Below, piece after piece: positions 34,290 to 45,448 of a stretch of DNA of 64,000 bases. Under the pieces are notes generated by a model. It saw only the letters and a program-made list of their open reading frames with translations. It was not told where the DNA came from and did no database searches. Position 1 is the first letter of the stretch. The number at the start of each line of letters is the position of its first letter. The stretch is from Methylococcus capsulatus str. Texas = ATCC 19069 (GTDB taxonomy: Bacteria > Pseudomonadota > Gammaproteobacteria > Methylococcales > Methylococcaceae), in contig NZ_AUKJ01000018.1 in NCBI RefSeq assembly GCF_000424685.1, forward strand, positions 51,928 to 115,927, written 5' to 3'. The position numbers and the translations under genes were made by a program.

Positions 34290-36374
34290 ATGACCAGCCC
34301 GCGAAAAATCCTTGTCACCAGCGCTCTTCCCTACGCCAACGGTCCGATCCACCTGGGCCATCTGGTCGAATACATCCAGACCGACATCTGGGTGCGCTTC
34401 CAGAAGATGCGTGGGCACGACTGCCGCTACGTCTGCGCCGACGACACCCACGGCACGCCCATCATGCTGCGTGCGGAGAAGGAGGGCATCAGCCCTGAAG
34501 AGCTGATCGCCCGCGTCCATGGCGAGCATCTGCGCGACTTCACCGGCTTCCACATCGAGTTCGACAACTACTATTCGACCCATTCGGAGGAGACCCGAGC
34601 TCATGCCGCCGATATCTACGGCAGGCTCAAGGACCGCGGACTGATCGAATCGCGGGCGATCGAGCAGTACTTCGATCCGGTCAAGGAAATGTTCCTGCCC
34701 GACCGTTTCATCAAGGGCGAATGTCCCAAGTGCCACGCCAAGGACCAGTACGGCGATTCCTGCGAAGTCTGCGGCACCACCTATTCGCCCACCGACCTGA
34801 TCAACCCCTACTCCGTGGTATCCGGCGCCGCGCCGGTGCGCAGGGAATCGGTGCATTACTTCTTCAAGCTGGGCGAGTGCGCCGAATTCCTGAAGGACTG
34901 GACCCGCTCCGGCGCCCTTCAGACCGAGGCTGCCAACAAACTCAACGAATGGTTCGAAGCAGGTCTTTCCGATTGGGACATTTCCCGCGATGCGCCGTAT
35001 TTCGGTTTCGAGATTCCCGATGCGCCGGGCAAGTATTTCTACGTCTGGCTGGATGCGCCGATCGGTTACATGGGGAGTTTCCAGAACCTCTGCGACAGAC
35101 TGGGCCTGGATTTCGCGGAATACTGGAAAAAGGACTCGGAGGCCGAGCTGTACCATTTCATCGGCAAGGACATCCTCTATTTCCACGCCCTGTTCTGGCC
35201 GGCCATGCTGGAACATTCAGGTTTCCGCACCCCGACCAGGATATTCGCCCACGGCTTCCTGACCGTGAACGGCGAGAAGATGTCCAAGTCGCGCGGCACT
35301 TTCATCACCGCCCAGAGCTATCTCGAGCAGGGTCTCAATCCCGAATGGCTGCGCTACTACTACGCCTGCAAGCTGAACGGCACCATGGAGGACATCGACC
35401 TCAGCCTGGAGGACTTCGTCGCCCGGGTGAACAGCGATCTGGTGGGGAAGTACATCAATATCGCCAGCCGGACCGCGGGGTTTGTGACGAAATTTTTCGA
35501 CGGACGACTGGATGTGCCGATGCAGCTTGCCGATGGCGAGGCACTGGATTTCCTTATCGACAGGCTGCGGGATTCGGCCGAGGAGATTTCCGGCTATTAC
35601 GACAGCCGTGACTACAACAAAGCGATTCGTAAGATCATGGAATTAGCCGATGAGGTAAATATCTTCGTTAACGAGAAAAAACCATGGGAAATCGCAAAAA
35701 GGGATGACAGCTATTCCCGTGGAGACCTAAGAGTGGTTTGTGCGATAACGTTGAACCTGTTCAGGTTGCTGACGATTTATCTCAAGCCGATTCTGCCCAG
35801 GCTGGCAGAGGCGGTCGAAGGGTTTTTGAAGATTCCTTCTCTTACTTGGCAGGACGCGCAAACCCTGCTGCCGCAAGGTCATACCATCAACGATTATCGA
35901 CATCTGATGACCCGCATCGACCCCAAGCAGGTCGATGCCCTGGTCGAAGCCAACCGCCAGAGCCTGCAAGCCACGGCAGGGCAGCCGGAGCCGCATTCCC
36001 AGGTGCGCCATGCCGAGCATCAGCAGCACCAGGTCCAGCCGATCGCCGAGACGATTTCCATCGACGACTTCGCCAAGGTCGATCTGCGCATCGCCCGTAT
36101 CGCCAATGCCGAGCACGTCGAGGGCGCGGACAAGCTGCTGAAGCTGACGCTGGATCTGGGCGGCGAGACCCGCACGGTGTTCGCCGGCATCAAGTCGGCC
36201 TATGCGCCGGAGACCCTGATCGGGCGGCTGACCGTGATGGTCGCCAATCTCGCGCCGCGCAAGATGAAGTTCGGCCTGTCCGAAGGCATGGTGCTGGCGG
36301 CGGGGCCGGGCGGCGGCGACATCTTCCTCCTGTCGCCGGACGAAGGCGCCCAGCCCGGCATGAAGGTCAAGTAG
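34290..36374 (+). CDS. metG: Methionyl-tRNA synthetase
   Basis: 694 residues from the ATG at 34290; a TTG at 34272 is in frame but less likely. The class I HIGH motif reads [10 protein letters not shown] and KMSKS reads [12 protein letters not shown] zinc knuckle ([18 protein letters not shown]) is present. A C-terminal tRNA-binding domain (about 590-694, [21 protein letters not shown]) is fused by a His/Gln-rich linker (about 570-590). It charges initiator and elongator tRNA-Met. Confidence 0.97.
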   Translation: MTSPRKILVTSALPYANGPIHLGHLVEYIQTDIWVRFQKMRGHDCRYVCADDTHGTPIMLRAEKEGISPEELIARVHGEHLRDFTGFHIEFDNYYSTHSEETRAHAADIYGRLKDRGLIESRAIEQYFDPVKEMFLPDRFIKGECPKCHAKDQYGDSCEVCGTTYSPTDLINPYSVVSGAAPVRRESVHYFFKLGECAEFLKDWTRSGALQTEAANKLNEWFEAGLSDWDISRDAPYFGFEIPDAPGKYFYVWLDAPIGYMGSFQNLCDRLGLDFAEYWKKDSEAELYHFIGKDILYFHALFWPAMLEHSGFRTPTRIFAHGFLTVNGEKMSKSRGTFITAQSYLEQGLNPEWLRYYYACKLNGTMEDIDLSLEDFVARVNSDLVGKYINIASRTAGFVTKFFDGRLDVPMQLADGEALDFLIDRLRDSAEEISGYYDSRDYNKAIRKIMELADEVNIFVNEKKPWEIAKRDDSYSRGDLRVVCAITLNLFRLLTIYLKPILPRLAEAVEGFLKIPSLTWQDAQTLLPQGHTINDYRHLMTRIDPKQVDALVEANRQSLQATAGQPEPHSQVRHAEHQQHQVQPIAETISIDDFAKVDLRIARIANAEHVEGADKLLKLTLDLGGETRTVFAGIKSAYAPETLIGRLTVMVANLAPRKMKFGLSEGMVLAAGPGGGDIFLLSPDEGAQPGMKVK

Positions 36375-36381
36375 CCGGGGC

Positions 36382-37737
36382 ATGGGATCCGCCGACCGCG
36401 AATGGATGGAGCGCGATCTCGCGGTGCTGTGGCACCCGTGCAGCCAGATGAAGGACCACGAGTCGCTGCCGCTGATCCCGATCCGCCGCGGCGAGGGTGT
36501 CTGGCTGGAGGATTTCGACGGCAGGCGCTACCTGGACGCGATCAGCTCCTGGTGGGTCAACCTGTTCGGCCACTGCCATCCCGCGATCAACGCCGCGCTG
36601 GCCGACCAGCTCGGAAGGCTGGAGCACGTGATCTTCGCCGGTTTCAGCCACGAGCCGGGCATCCGGCTGGCGGAGCGGCTGGTAGACATCACCCCGCCGG
36701 GGCTGGAGCGCTGCTTCTACGCCGACAACGGCTCGGCGGCGGTCGAGGTGGCGCTGAAGATGAGCTTCCACTATTGGCGCAACCGGGGCCGCCCCGGCAA
36801 GACCCGCTTCGTCACCCTGGAGAACAGCTATCACGGGGAGACCCTGGGCGCACTGGCGGTGGGCGACGTGCCGCTGTACAAGGAGACCTACCGGCCCCTG
36901 CTGATGGAGGCCGTGGCCGCGCCCAGTCCGGACGCCTACGGACGCGAGCCGGGCGAAACCGAAGCCGGCTATGCCGAGCGGCGCTTCCGCGACATGCTGG
37001 CGATCCTGGAGCGGGGCGCCGATGAAATCTGCGCCGTGATCGTCGAACCGCTGGTGCAATGCGCCGGCGGCATGCGCATGTACGATCCTCTGTACCTCCG
37101 TTTGCTGCGCGCTGCCTGCGACCGGCTGGGTATACACCTGATCGCGGACGAGATCGCGGTCGGCTTCGGCCGCACCGGCACCTTGTTCGCCTGCGAACAG
37201 GCCGGCATCAGCCCGGACTTCCTGTGCCTTTCCAAGGGCCTCACCGGCGGTTATCTGCCGCTGGCGGCGGTGCTGACCCGCCCGGAAATCTACGCGGCCT
37301 TCTACGACGACTACGGCACGCTGAAGGCTTTCCTGCATTCCCACAGCTACACGGGCAACCCGCTGGCCTGCCGGGCGGCCCTGGCGACGCTGGAGCTGTT
37401 CGATGCGACCGACGTGCTGGGGCGAAACCGCGAACTGGCGCGCTGCATGGCGGATGCCACCGAGCGTTTCCAGGAGCATCCCCATGTCGCCGAAGTCCGC
37501 CAGCGCGGCATGATCCTGGCGATCGAGATGGTGAAGGACAAGACGACCCGCGAGCCCTATCCCTGGCAGGAGCGGCGGGGCCTGCGGGTCTACCGCCGTG
37601 CGCTGGAGCGGGGCGTGCTGCTGCGCCCCCTGGGCAATGTGATCTATTTCATGCCGCCTTACCTCATCACCCCCGAGCAGATTCGCCTCATGGCGGAGGT
37701 GGCCTGGGAAGGCCTGCTGGTGGCGGCGGAGGACTGA
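36382..37737 (+). CDS. bioA: Adenosylmethionine-8-amino-7-oxononanoate aminotransferase
   Basis: 451 residues. It is a class III PLP aminotransferase with [35 protein letters not shown], the cofactor Asp in [14 protein letters not shown] and the PLP lysine in [17 protein letters not shown]. It makes 7,8-diaminopelargonate in biotin synthesis. It follows metG by seven bases and precedes rsmE by six, away from any other bio gene. Confidence 0.94.
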   Translation: MGSADREWMERDLAVLWHPCSQMKDHESLPLIPIRRGEGVWLEDFDGRRYLDAISSWWVNLFGHCHPAINAALADQLGRLEHVIFAGFSHEPGIRLAERLVDITPPGLERCFYADNGSAAVEVALKMSFHYWRNRGRPGKTRFVTLENSYHGETLGALAVGDVPLYKETYRPLLMEAVAAPSPDAYGREPGETEAGYAERRFRDMLAILERGADEICAVIVEPLVQCAGGMRMYDPLYLRLLRAACDRLGIHLIADEIAVGFGRTGTLFACEQAGISPDFLCLSKGLTGGYLPLAAVLTRPEIYAAFYDDYGTLKAFLHSHSYTGNPLACRAALATLELFDATDVLGRNRELARCMADATERFQEHPHVAEVRQRGMILAIEMVKDKTTREPYPWQERRGLRVYRRALERGVLLRPLGNVIYFMPPYLITPEQIRLMAEVAWEGLLVAAED

Positions 37738-37743
37738 AAGGCC

Positions 37744-38475
37744 ATGCGCATTTCCAGACTCTATCTCCCGGTGCCGCTGGCATCGGGCGCCGATGTCGTG
37801 CTGGACGGGGAGCGCGCCCATTATCTGCGCACGGTCCTGCGGCTCAAGCGCGGCTTCGATCTCACGGTGTTCAATGGCGAAGGCGGCGAGTTCGCTGCGC
37901 GGATCGGGGTCTGTCACCGGGAGGCCGTGAGTCTGACGGTGGGGGCGCATCGGCCGGACGACCGCGAATCCCGGCTCGACGTGAGGCTGGGGCTGGGCAT
38001 CTCGCGCGGCGAGCGTATGGACCTGGCCATCCAGAAGGCGGTGGAACTGGGTGTCGGCGCCATCACCCCGCTGTTCACCGAACGCTGCGTGGTGCAGCTC
38101 GATGGGGAACGCAAGGCGCAGCGGCTGGAGCACTGGCGCCGGGTGGTTTGGGCCGCCTGCGAGCAGAGCGGGCGCAACCGGGTGCCGGAAGTGCTGGAGC
38201 CGCGTTCCCTGGAAGCCTGGCTCCCGGAGGCCGCGGGCCTTCGGATCTGTCTCGATCCCCATGCCGTTCACGGCCTGCGGGAGCTGGCACCGCCCGTCGG
38301 TTCGGTGACCCTGCTGTCGGGGCCGGAGGGCGGCTTCAGCGACGCCGAGCGTGATATGGCGGTGGCGGCTGCGTTCGTTCCCATCCGCCTCGGCCCGCGC
38401 GTGCTGCGCACCGAAACCGCCGCCCTGGCGGCCTTGGCGGCCATCCAGACGCTGTGGGGCGACATGGCCGTCTGA
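37744..38475 (+). CDS. rsmE: 16S rRNA m3U1498 methyltransferase RsmE
   Basis: 243 residues. The SPOUT-fold signature is TLLSGPEGGFSDAERDMA followed by LGPRVLRTETAALAALAAIQ near the C-terminus. The N-terminal PUA-like part includes HYLRTVLRLKRGFDLTVFNG. It methylates U1498 of 16S rRNA. It is cotranscribed with bioA. Confidence 0.95.
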   Translation: MRISRLYLPVPLASGADVVLDGERAHYLRTVLRLKRGFDLTVFNGEGGEFAARIGVCHREAVSLTVGAHRPDDRESRLDVRLGLGISRGERMDLAIQKAVELGVGAITPLFTERCVVQLDGERKAQRLEHWRRVVWAACEQSGRNRVPEVLEPRSLEAWLPEAAGLRICLDPHAVHGLRELAPPVGSVTLLSGPEGGFSDAERDMAVAAAFVPIRLGPRVLRTETAALAALAAIQTLWGDMAV

Positions 38476-38511
38476 CCCTTCCATACCCTTCGGTGTCGGG
38501 CAGGAAATCCC

Positions 38512-38973
38512 ATGATATTACTGGCGCTGGTACTGCATGTCCTTTCCGCCGTGCTCTGGGTCGGCGGCATGTTCTTCGCCCATCAGGTCCTGCGCCCGGT
38601 CGCTGCCGGCTTGCTGCAGGCGCCGGAACGGCTGCGGCTGTGGAACGCGGTGTTCGCACGCTTCTTTCCCTGGGTCAAGGGAGCCATCGTGCTGCTGTTC
38701 CTCACCGGCTTCGGGCTGATCCATGCTTATGGCGGCTTCGGGCAGGTGGGGTGGCCGGTGCATCTGATGCTGCTCATCGCCCTCACCATGACCGTGATTT
38801 TCGGCCTGATCTACGCCCGGCCCTACCAGGCGCTGAAAGCCGCGGTGGCCGCGGAGGACTGGGCCGTGGGGGCGGAAGCCCTGGGTGTGATCCGCCGTCT
38901 GGTCGGCATCAATCTGGTGCTCGGACTGATCACCGCGGCGGTGGCAAGCGGCGGAAGTTTCCTGCCGATTTGA
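38512..38973 (+). CDS. CopD-like four-helix membrane protein
   Basis: 153 residues with four membrane helices: LALVLHVLSAVLWVGGMFFA, WVKGAIVLLFLTGFGLIHAY, HLMLLIALTMTVIFGLIYA and the final VGINLVLGLITAAVASGG. The spacing of His residues in the first helix and the overall plan resemble the CopD domain (copper resistance/heme-like membrane family). No metal site is proven. It lies 36 bases after rsmE and converges with djlA. Confidence 0.7.
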   Translation: MILLALVLHVLSAVLWVGGMFFAHQVLRPVAAGLLQAPERLRLWNAVFARFFPWVKGAIVLLFLTGFGLIHAYGGFGQVGWPVHLMLLIALTMTVIFGLIYARPYQALKAAVAAEDWAVGAEALGVIRRLVGINLVLGLITAAVASGGSFLPI

Positions 38974-38976
38974 GGC

Positions 38977-39807
38977 TCAGAGGTTTCTCGCCGCCGCGAT
39001 GACCTCGTAAGCCTTGCGGATCTGCTGGGTCTTCTCGTTGGCGATGCGCACCATCTCCTCGGGCATCCCCCGGGCGACCAGCTTGTCCGGGTGATGCCGG
39101 CTGATGAGCTTGCGGTAAGCGCGCTTGACTTCGTCAGCCCCGGCCGATGCCTCGATGCCGAGCATGGCGTAGGCGTCTTCCAGCGTGTCCTCGCGGCGGC
39201 GCGCGGGTGTGTTCCGGTGGCCGCCGTAAGAGGAATTCTGATAGGCCCGGGCGAAACGTAACGCCGCATCCAGGCGTCCCTTCATGGCGTGATACTCGAA
39301 GCGCGAGATGCGGAGCCGGTCGCAAATGTCGAGCAGGACGCGTTCCTCGGCCTGGTTGACGGGGCCGTCGGCGAAGGCGGCTTCGAGCTGGATTTCCAGG
39401 AAAATGCGGAGCAGTGCGTAGCGGCGGTGACATTCTTTCCGGAATTGTTCGACCGCTTCCCGCAGTGGGAAATCAGGCTGCTTGCCGCGGCTGAAGAGTT
39501 CGATGGCGGTGCGGCGCATGCCCTCGGACAGGCTCATGCGGTTCATCACCGTCCGCGCCACGGTGATTTCGGCCTCGGACACCCGGCCGTCGGCCCTGGC
39601 GACGTGGCCCATCACCGAGAACGTGGCGGTGAAGAAAGCCATCTGTATCCGGTGCTGGGCGTCGGGTGACGGGTCCGATTCGATCTGGGCGTACTTGTCC
39701 TTGCCGCCGTCCAGCTTGTGGACGATGGCGGCGCCCAGCAATGCGCCGAGCGGACCTCCGAGAAGGAAACCGAAGGTACCCCCCAAGAGTTTGCCGAGCC
39801 AGCTCAC
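38977..39807 (-). CDS. djlA: Membrane-anchored J-domain co-chaperone DjlA
   Basis: 276 residues. An N-terminal glycine-rich membrane segment (LLGGTFGFLLGGPLGALLGA) is followed by a TerB-like helical domain (about 50-170, MGHVARADGRVSEAEITVA) and a C-terminal J domain with the HPD motif (RKLISRHHPDKLVARGMP). This is the DjlA plan. It stimulates DnaK at the inner membrane. It is monocistronic and diverges from purC. Confidence 0.93.
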   Translation of the reverse strand: MSWLGKLLGGTFGFLLGGPLGALLGAAIVHKLDGGKDKYAQIESDPSPDAQHRIQMAFFTATFSVMGHVARADGRVSEAEITVARTVMNRMSLSEGMRRTAIELFSRGKQPDFPLREAVEQFRKECHRRYALLRIFLEIQLEAAFADGPVNQAEERVLLDICDRLRISRFEYHAMKGRLDAALRFARAYQNSSYGGHRNTPARRREDTLEDAYAMLGIEASAGADEVKRAYRKLISRHHPDKLVARGMPEEMVRIANEKTQQIRKAYEVIAAARNL

Positions 39808-39894
39808 CTGAGAAACCGTCCCTCGAGACTTGCCATAAACCTTCGCACCTTACATGATTGATGTTTATCCTTAAAGTCTGGAAGAGTCAGCCCG

Positions 39895-40788
39895 ATGACC
39901 GTCCCTGAGACATTGTTCGAATCCAGCCTGTCTTCGCTGCGGCTGAAAGCGCGGGGAAAAGTTCGCGACATCTACGAAGCCGGCGACGATCTGATGCTGA
40001 TCGTCACGACGGACCGGCTGTCGGCCTTCGACGTCATTTTACCCGACCCCATTCCCGGCAAGGGCCGGGTACTGACCCGCGTCTCGCGATTCTGGTTCGA
40101 GCGCTTGAAGGACCGGGTGCCCAACCACCTTTCCGGCACGCCGTTGGAGGCGGTGCTGCCCGATCCGGCCGAGCGCGAGCAGGTCGAGGGCCGGGCCATG
40201 GTGGTCAAGCGCCTCAGGCCGTTGCCGGTGGAGGCCGTGGTGCGGGGTTATCTCATCGGCTCGGGCTGGAAGGACTACCAGCGCAGCGGCGCCGTCTGCG
40301 GCATCGGGCTGCCGTCCGGCCTTCGACTGGCCGAACGGCTGCCGGACGCGCTGTTCACGCCGTCCACCAAGGCCGAGATGGGTTCGCACGATGAAAACAT
40401 CGGGTTCGACCAGGTGGTCGGCCTCATCGGACGGGAGCTGGCCGAGCGGATGCGCGAGGTGGCGTTGGGGTTGTACCGGGAAGCCGCGGCCTATGCGCTG
40501 GACCGCGGCATCATCATCGCCGACACCAAATTCGAATTCGGGGTGGACGAGGCGGGTGTGCTGCACTGGATCGACGAGGCGCTGACCCCGGATTCCTCAC
40601 GGTTCTGGCCGGCTGACGGTTACCGCCCCGGCATCAGCCCGCCGAGCTTCGACAAGCAGTTCGTGCGCGATTACCTGGAGACGCTGGAGTGGGACAAGAA
40701 GCCGCCGGCGCCCCATCTGCCCCCGGACATCCTGGCGCGCACCGCGGAGAAATACCGGGAGGCGGAGCGGCGGCTGACCGGCGAATGA
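39895..40788 (+). CDS. purC: SAICAR synthetase
   Basis: 297 residues, the longer class of PurC. Family blocks are [22 protein letters not shown] in the ATP-grasp-like N-terminus (split here by residues 17-38), [35 protein letters not shown] and [15 protein letters not shown]. It joins aspartate to CAIR in purine synthesis. It stands alone between djlA (divergent) and cca (convergent). Confidence 0.96.
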   Translation: MTVPETLFESSLSSLRLKARGKVRDIYEAGDDLMLIVTTDRLSAFDVILPDPIPGKGRVLTRVSRFWFERLKDRVPNHLSGTPLEAVLPDPAEREQVEGRAMVVKRLRPLPVEAVVRGYLIGSGWKDYQRSGAVCGIGLPSGLRLAERLPDALFTPSTKAEMGSHDENIGFDQVVGLIGRELAERMREVALGLYREAAAYALDRGIIIADTKFEFGVDEAGVLHWIDEALTPDSSRFWPADGYRPGISPPSFDKQFVRDYLETLEWDKKPPAPHLPPDILARTAEKYREAERRLTGE

Positions 40789-40808
40789 TACGAAGTCGCG
40801 TAGGTAGC

Positions 40809-42086
40809 TCATTCCCCCTCTCCCTGTGGGTGAGGGAGGCGGCCGGCGGGCGTCGCGGGGGACCGGGCGGCTCGGAGCCGCCGTACCGCGGCGATGCGTA
40901 GTTGTCGCAGAGCCCGTCCGAACGCCGGACCCTGCAGCCGCTGTTCGATCAACGGACGGCTGTCCACCGAAACGGCCGCGCGTTGCGCCTCCCGCAGCCA
41001 ATCGGCCTGGGGATAGGGCCGCTCCTCGAAGCCGGCCCGGCCCCTGGCGTCCGCCTCGCAGGCGAGCAGGAAGGGTTCCAGGGTGTCGTCGTGACGCTTG
41101 AGCGCGCCCAGCCGGTCCAACAGGTCCACCAGGGTCGACGTGCGCAGTTCCGCCGCGCGGTGGCAGAGGTCGTGGTAGCGCATCACCTTCTCCGCCAGGC
41201 GGCGGAAGGCGTTGGGCGCACGGAAGCGGTCGCAGAGTGTATTCAGGGCGCCGAGGCCGAGGCGCTCGTGGCCGCGATGGCTGGGCCAGAGTTCGGGCGG
41301 CGTGAGCGCCTTGCCGAGGTCGTGGGTCAGGGCGGCGAAGCGTGCGGAAGGGTCGGCAGTGAGGCGCGCGGCCTGGTCCAGCACCATCAGCGTGTGTACA
41401 CCGGTGTCGATCTCCGGATGATGCCGCGGCGGCTGGGGTACCCCGAACAGCCGCTCGATTTCCGGGAACAGCCGTTTGAGCGCCCCGCAGTCGCGCAGCG
41501 TCCGGAAGAAGGCCGAGGGCGCCGGTTCGGCCAGTGCCTTGGCGAACTCGGCCCAGACCCGTTCCGGAACCAGGGCGTCGACCTCGCCGGCCTCGACCAT
41601 GCGCCGCATTTCCACTAGGGTTTCCGGCGCCACGCGGAAACCGAGCGGCGTCAGCCGGGCCGTGAAGCGGGCGACGCGCAGGATGCGCACCGGATCTTCG
41701 GCGAAGGCGGATGAGACGTGGCGCAGCAGCCGGGCTTCCAGGTCGCGCCGGCCGCCGAAGGGATCGACGAGCCGGCCATCCGGCGTTTCCGCCATGGCGT
41801 TGATGGTGAGGTCGCGCCGTTCAAGGTCCTGCTCCAGCGTGACGTCGGGCGCGGCGTGCACCACGAAACCGCGGTAGCCGGGCGCAGTCTTCCGTTCGGT
41901 GCGGGCGAGGGCATACTCCTCGTGGGTTTCCGGGTGCAGGAACACCGGGAAGTCGCGGCCTACGGGGCGGAAGCCGCGCGCGATCATGGTTTCCGGCGAT
42001 TCGCCCACTACCACCCAGTCGCGCTCGCGGACCGGCAGGCCGAGCAGGCGGTCGCGGACGGCGCCGCCAACCAGAAAGGCTTTCAT
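40809..42086 (-). CDS. cca: CCA-adding tRNA nucleotidyltransferase with HD domain
   Basis: 425 residues. The class II nucleotidyltransferase motif opens the protein ([24 protein letters not shown]), followed by [16 protein letters not shown]. An HD phosphohydrolase domain ([16 protein letters not shown]) is present, as in the E. coli multifunctional enzyme. It adds or repairs the 3' CCA end. The last residues ([10 protein letters not shown]) come from a copy of the GC-rich repeat that is common in this window, so the C-terminus has been extended by it. Confidence 0.94.
   Translation of the reverse strand: MKAFLVGGAVRDRLLGLPVRERDWVVVGESPETMIARGFRPVGRDFPVFLHPETHEEYALARTERKTAPGYRGFVVHAAPDVTLEQDLERRDLTINAMAETPDGRLVDPFGGRRDLEARLLRHVSSAFAEDPVRILRVARFTARLTPLGFRVAPETLVEMRRMVEAGEVDALVPERVWAEFAKALAEPAPSAFFRTLRDCGALKRLFPEIERLFGVPQPPRHHPEIDTGVHTLMVLDQAARLTADPSARFAALTHDLGKALTPPELWPSHRGHERLGLGALNTLCDRFRAPNAFRRLAEKVMRYHDLCHRAAELRTSTLVDLLDRLGALKRHDDTLEPFLLACEADARGRAGFEERPYPQADWLREAQRAAVSVDSRPLIEQRLQGPAFGRALRQLRIAAVRRLRAARSPATPAGRLPHPQGEGE
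40811..40837. repeat. GC-rich palindromic repeat copy A (cca 3' end)
   Basis: A single arm of the CCCTCTCCC...GGGTGAGGG type, overlapping the end of cca and its stop codon. Confidence 0.6.
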
Positions 42087-42151
42087 GTGGACTCGACTCT
42101 TCGAGGATTCAAGGTTCGTTCCGTCGCCTGCGGGGACGGCTGCATGACCGT

Positions 42152-43036
42152 ATGTATACCACGCTCACGTTCTACCTCGCCTTCGGCGCCCTTGCAGGCG
42201 TCGCTTCCGGCCTGTTCGGCATCGGTGGCGGCGCCATCATCGTGCCGTTCCTGGTCTGGCTGTTCCCCGGCCAGGGCGTGCCGGAAAGCATCCTCATGAT
42301 CATGGCGGTCGCCACCTCGCTGGCCACCATCGTGGTGACTTCGGTCGCTTCGGTCCGTGCCCACCACCGCCGCGGCGCGGTGGTCTGGCCGCTGGTGTGG
42401 CGGCTGGTGCCAGGGATCGCCCTGGGGACGGTCGCCGGCTCGATCGTCGCCGACCATCTGCCCACCCGGCAGTTCGAGCGGTTGTTCGCAGTGTTCCTGA
42501 TGCTGGTCGCGGTGCAGGTATACCGGGGAAGGCGGGAAGAAACGGCGGGCGAAAAGCCCGTCCCGCCCGGCGTGATGACCGGCGGGGGGATCATGATCGG
42601 TCTTCTGTCGGCGCTGTTCGGCATCGGCGGCGGCAGCATCACCGTGCCCTTCCTGCTCCGCTGCCGGCAGAACATCCGCCATGCCGTCGCCGTCTCCTCG
42701 GCCTGCGGTTTCCCCATCGCCGTCGTCGGGACCCTGAGCTACGTCGTCCTGGGCTGGGGCCATCCGTCGCTGCCCGCCCACAGCCTGGGCTACATCTACT
42801 GGCCCGCCTTCCTCGGCATCGGCGCCGCCAGCGTGCTGACCGCCCCATACGGGGCGGCGCTGGCCCACCGTCTGCCGATGCGGGGACTCAAGCGGCTGTT
42901 CGCCGCCGTGCTGTTCCTCCTCGGCGCCCGCATGTTGGCGAGATCCGCCGATCCTTCCTGGCTCGGAGCGCTGAACGAGGGCCTCGAAACCGCTGCCGCA
43001 TCGGCGCAGCGCCTGAAGTCTTTTCTCGGCCCCTGA
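42152..43036 (+). CDS. TauE/SafE-family membrane permease
   Basis: 294 residues with eight predicted helices arranged as two halves, each opening with a glycine-rich motif: [19 protein letters not shown] in the first and [20 protein letters not shown] in the second. This inverted repeat is typical of TauE/SafE transporters, which export sulfite, sulfoacetate or similar anions. The substrate here is unknown. It diverges from cca and converges with pgl. Confidence 0.88.
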   Translation: MYTTLTFYLAFGALAGVASGLFGIGGGAIIVPFLVWLFPGQGVPESILMIMAVATSLATIVVTSVASVRAHHRRGAVVWPLVWRLVPGIALGTVAGSIVADHLPTRQFERLFAVFLMLVAVQVYRGRREETAGEKPVPPGVMTGGGIMIGLLSALFGIGGGSITVPFLLRCRQNIRHAVAVSSACGFPIAVVGTLSYVVLGWGHPSLPAHSLGYIYWPAFLGIGAASVLTAPYGAALAHRLPMRGLKRLFAAVLFLLGARMLARSADPSWLGALNEGLETAAASAQRLKSFLGP

Positions 43037-43042
43037 ACCGTT

Positions 43043-43750
43043 TCAACTCCGCGCCGCGAACACGGTGACCGGGGTCCGCGTCTGGGCCAGCACGAAACTC
43101 ACGGGATATTGCCGGTTGGGGCCGGCCAGGGCGGCGTTGAACACCTCCACCTTGCCCGCTCCGCCGAACTGCAGGTAGATATGCCGGGCGTCGAGGATCC
43201 AGGGCAGGGTGAGGCTGACGCGTTCGGTCGGCGCGATCGCGCCCACCTGAGCCAGACAGGGCGGGGTATTCTCGACCGTGCCGCCCAGCGCCAGACCGGC
43301 CTCCAGGTTGGGGCTGGCCGGGAACAGCGAGGCGGTATGGCCATCGTCGCCCATGCCCAGGATCAGCGCCGCGAATGGCCGTGGCAGCTCGGCGAAGGAC
43401 CGGGCCAGGCGGGTTTCGGCTGCGGCGGCGGAAGCGTCCCCGGTGTACAGCGGCAGGAAGCGGGCCGCCGCCGCCTTGCCCTGCAGCAAATGGGTCTTCA
43501 CCAGGGCGGCGTTGCTGGCGGGATCGGTTTCCGGCACCCAGCGTTCGTCGACCAGGGTGACGATGACCCGTGCCCAGTCCAAATCGGCTTCGCGCAAGGC
43601 CTCGAACACCGGTACCGGCGAGCGGCCGCCCGAAACGGCCAAAATAGCCGCGGGATCGGTCGCCAACGCGGCGCGCACATCCTCCGCCACCGCCGCGGCC
43701 AGCGCCGGCGCCAAGCTCGTGTTGTCGTCGAACCATCGGATCTCGGTCAT
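43043..43750 (-). CDS. pgl: 6-phosphogluconolactonase
   Basis: 235 residues of the DevB/NagB-like type. Motifs are ILAVSGGRSPVPVFEAL, VTLVDERWVPETDPASN and ALILGMGDDGHTASLFP. It hydrolyses 6-phosphogluconolactone made by the enzyme encoded just upstream; only one base separates the zwf stop from this start. It supplies the substrate of Edd, encoded beyond the restriction island. Confidence 0.95.
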   Translation of the reverse strand: MTEIRWFDDNTSLAPALAAAVAEDVRAALATDPAAILAVSGGRSPVPVFEALREADLDWARVIVTLVDERWVPETDPASNAALVKTHLLQGKAAAARFLPLYTGDASAAAAETRLARSFAELPRPFAALILGMGDDGHTASLFPASPNLEAGLALGGTVENTPPCLAQVGAIAPTERVSLTLPWILDARHIYLQFGGAGKVEVFNAALAGPNRQYPVSFVLAQTRTPVTVFAARS

Positions 43751-43751
43751 G

Positions 43752-45239
43752 TCATTTCCCCTCGTGCCAGCAGATGCCGTCGCGTCTCAACAGATCCAGG
43801 GATGCGGCCGGCCCCCAGGTACCCGCGGCATAGGGTTCCGGGCCCTTCGGATCGTTGGCCCAGGTGTTGAGTATGGGCTCGACCCAGCGCCAGGCCTGCT
43901 CCTGTTCGTCATGCCTGACGAACAGTGCCTGGTTGCCGCGGATGGCATCGAGCAACAGGCGCTCATAGCCGCCTTCGGCGCGGCGTACCTTGAATTGCTC
44001 GGCAAAATTCAGGTCCAGCGACACTGGCTGCAGTTCCATCGAATCGCCCGGCTGCTTGGCATACAGGTAGAGGCGGATGAACTCGTCTGGCTGCAGGCGG
44101 ATCACCAGCTTGGCCGGCGCGCAGGCGCCGCTCTTGGGCAGCGGGAAGATCGGGTGGGGGACGTCGTGGAAGTGGATGACGATTTCCGCCAGGCGTTCCG
44201 GCAGCCGCTTGCCGGTGAAGAGGTAGAACGGTACCCCCGCCCAGCGCCAGTTGGCGATCTCCGCCTTGATGGCGACGAAGGTCTCGGTGTGGCTGCCCGG
44301 CGGAATGCCCTCCTCTTCCAGATACCCCGGCACCGCTTTGCCGCCGCAGATGCCGGCGCGGTACTGGCCGCGCACGGTTTTTTGATGCACGTCTTCTTCG
44401 GTGAACGGCACCAGCGACTCCAGCACCTTGAGTTTCTCGTTGCGGATGGCGTTGGAATCCAGGCTGGCCGGCGGTTCCATCGCCACGAAGCACAGCAGCT
44501 GCAGCAGATGGTTCTGCACCATGTCGCGCAAGGCGCCGGCCTTGTCATAGAAGCCAGCGCGGCTGCCGATGCCGACGTCCTCGGCGATGGTGATCTGGAC
44601 GTCGCGGATCCACATCCGCCGCCACAACGGCTCGAACAGCGCGTTGCCGAAACGCAAGGCCATCAGGTTCTGCACCGATTCCTTGCCCAGGTAATGGTCG
44701 ATCCGGTACACCTGGTTCTCGTGGAAATAGCGGTCCACGTCGGCGGTGATCGCATTGGCGGAGGCCAGGTCGTGCCCCAGGGGCTTTTCCAGCACCACCC
44801 GGCTGTGGGGGCCGTTGAGGCCTTGGCGGGTCAGATGGGCGCAGATCGTCGCGAACAGGGACGGTGCCGTGGACAGGTAGAATACGGTGACGGCCGCCGG
44901 CGCTTTTTTCAGCCGCTCCTTCAGCGGCGCGTACTGTTCGGGCTGGGTGGCGTCGATGCGCAGATAGGCCAGGCGTTGGCGGAATCCGGCCCACACCGCG
45001 GCATCCCAGTCGGCGGTGGGGATGAACTGGCACGCCTTTTCATCCGCCAGTTCGAGGAAAGCCTCCTCGCTCAGATCCTGCCGGTCGACGCAGAGAATAT
45101 GGCCGGCTTCGACCAGCAGGCCGTTCTTGTGGCACTGATACATTGCCGGCAACAGCTTGCGCGTGACCAGGTCGCCGGCGCCGCCGAAGAACACCATGTT
45201 GAAAGATTCGGGAAATGGGAGCTGACTCACCGCTGACAT
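43752..45239 (-). CDS. zwf: Glucose-6-phosphate 1-dehydrogenase
   Basis: 495 residues from the ATG at 45239; a GTG three codons on, with AAGAGG nine bases upstream, is an equally plausible start. A longer frame to 45320 lacks family similarity. The coenzyme motif reads FFGGAGDLVTRKLLPA, with an unusual Ala for the usual Ser. The catalytic stretch is RIDHYLGKESVQNLMALRFG. It oxidises glucose-6-phosphate, feeding the Entner-Doudoroff and pentose routes. Cotranscribed with pgl. Confidence 0.95.
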   Translation of the reverse strand: MSAVSQLPFPESFNMVFFGGAGDLVTRKLLPAMYQCHKNGLLVEAGHILCVDRQDLSEEAFLELADEKACQFIPTADWDAAVWAGFRQRLAYLRIDATQPEQYAPLKERLKKAPAAVTVFYLSTAPSLFATICAHLTRQGLNGPHSRVVLEKPLGHDLASANAITADVDRYFHENQVYRIDHYLGKESVQNLMALRFGNALFEPLWRRMWIRDVQITIAEDVGIGSRAGFYDKAGALRDMVQNHLLQLLCFVAMEPPASLDSNAIRNEKLKVLESLVPFTEEDVHQKTVRGQYRAGICGGKAVPGYLEEEGIPPGSHTETFVAIKAEIANWRWAGVPFYLFTGKRLPERLAEIVIHFHDVPHPIFPLPKSGACAPAKLVIRLQPDEFIRLYLYAKQPGDSMELQPVSLDLNFAEQFKVRRAEGGYERLLLDAIRGNQALFVRHDEQEQAWRWVEPILNTWANDPKGPEPYAAGTWGPAASLDLLRRDGICWHEGK

Positions 45240-45448
45240 CCTCTTGTTATGGCCCCGCCGTCGAACGGCCGGCAGGGGGACTGATGACGCGCCGGGTTCA
45301 CAACGAAAAAGCCCGGCCAAAAATCGGTCAATGTTAGTCGCCGCAATGCGGACTGTCGAGCGATGGATTCGTTCGATGCGCCAAGGGGGCGGGGCATCCG
45401 CAACGGCCCCGCACGTGGAAGCGGCGAGGAGTGGATGGCGACGGCCGA

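Noticed and set aside
45240..45448. A terminator after res.
   Set aside because: A GCGGGGC / GCCCCGC hairpin is present on the minus strand, but no T run follows it.
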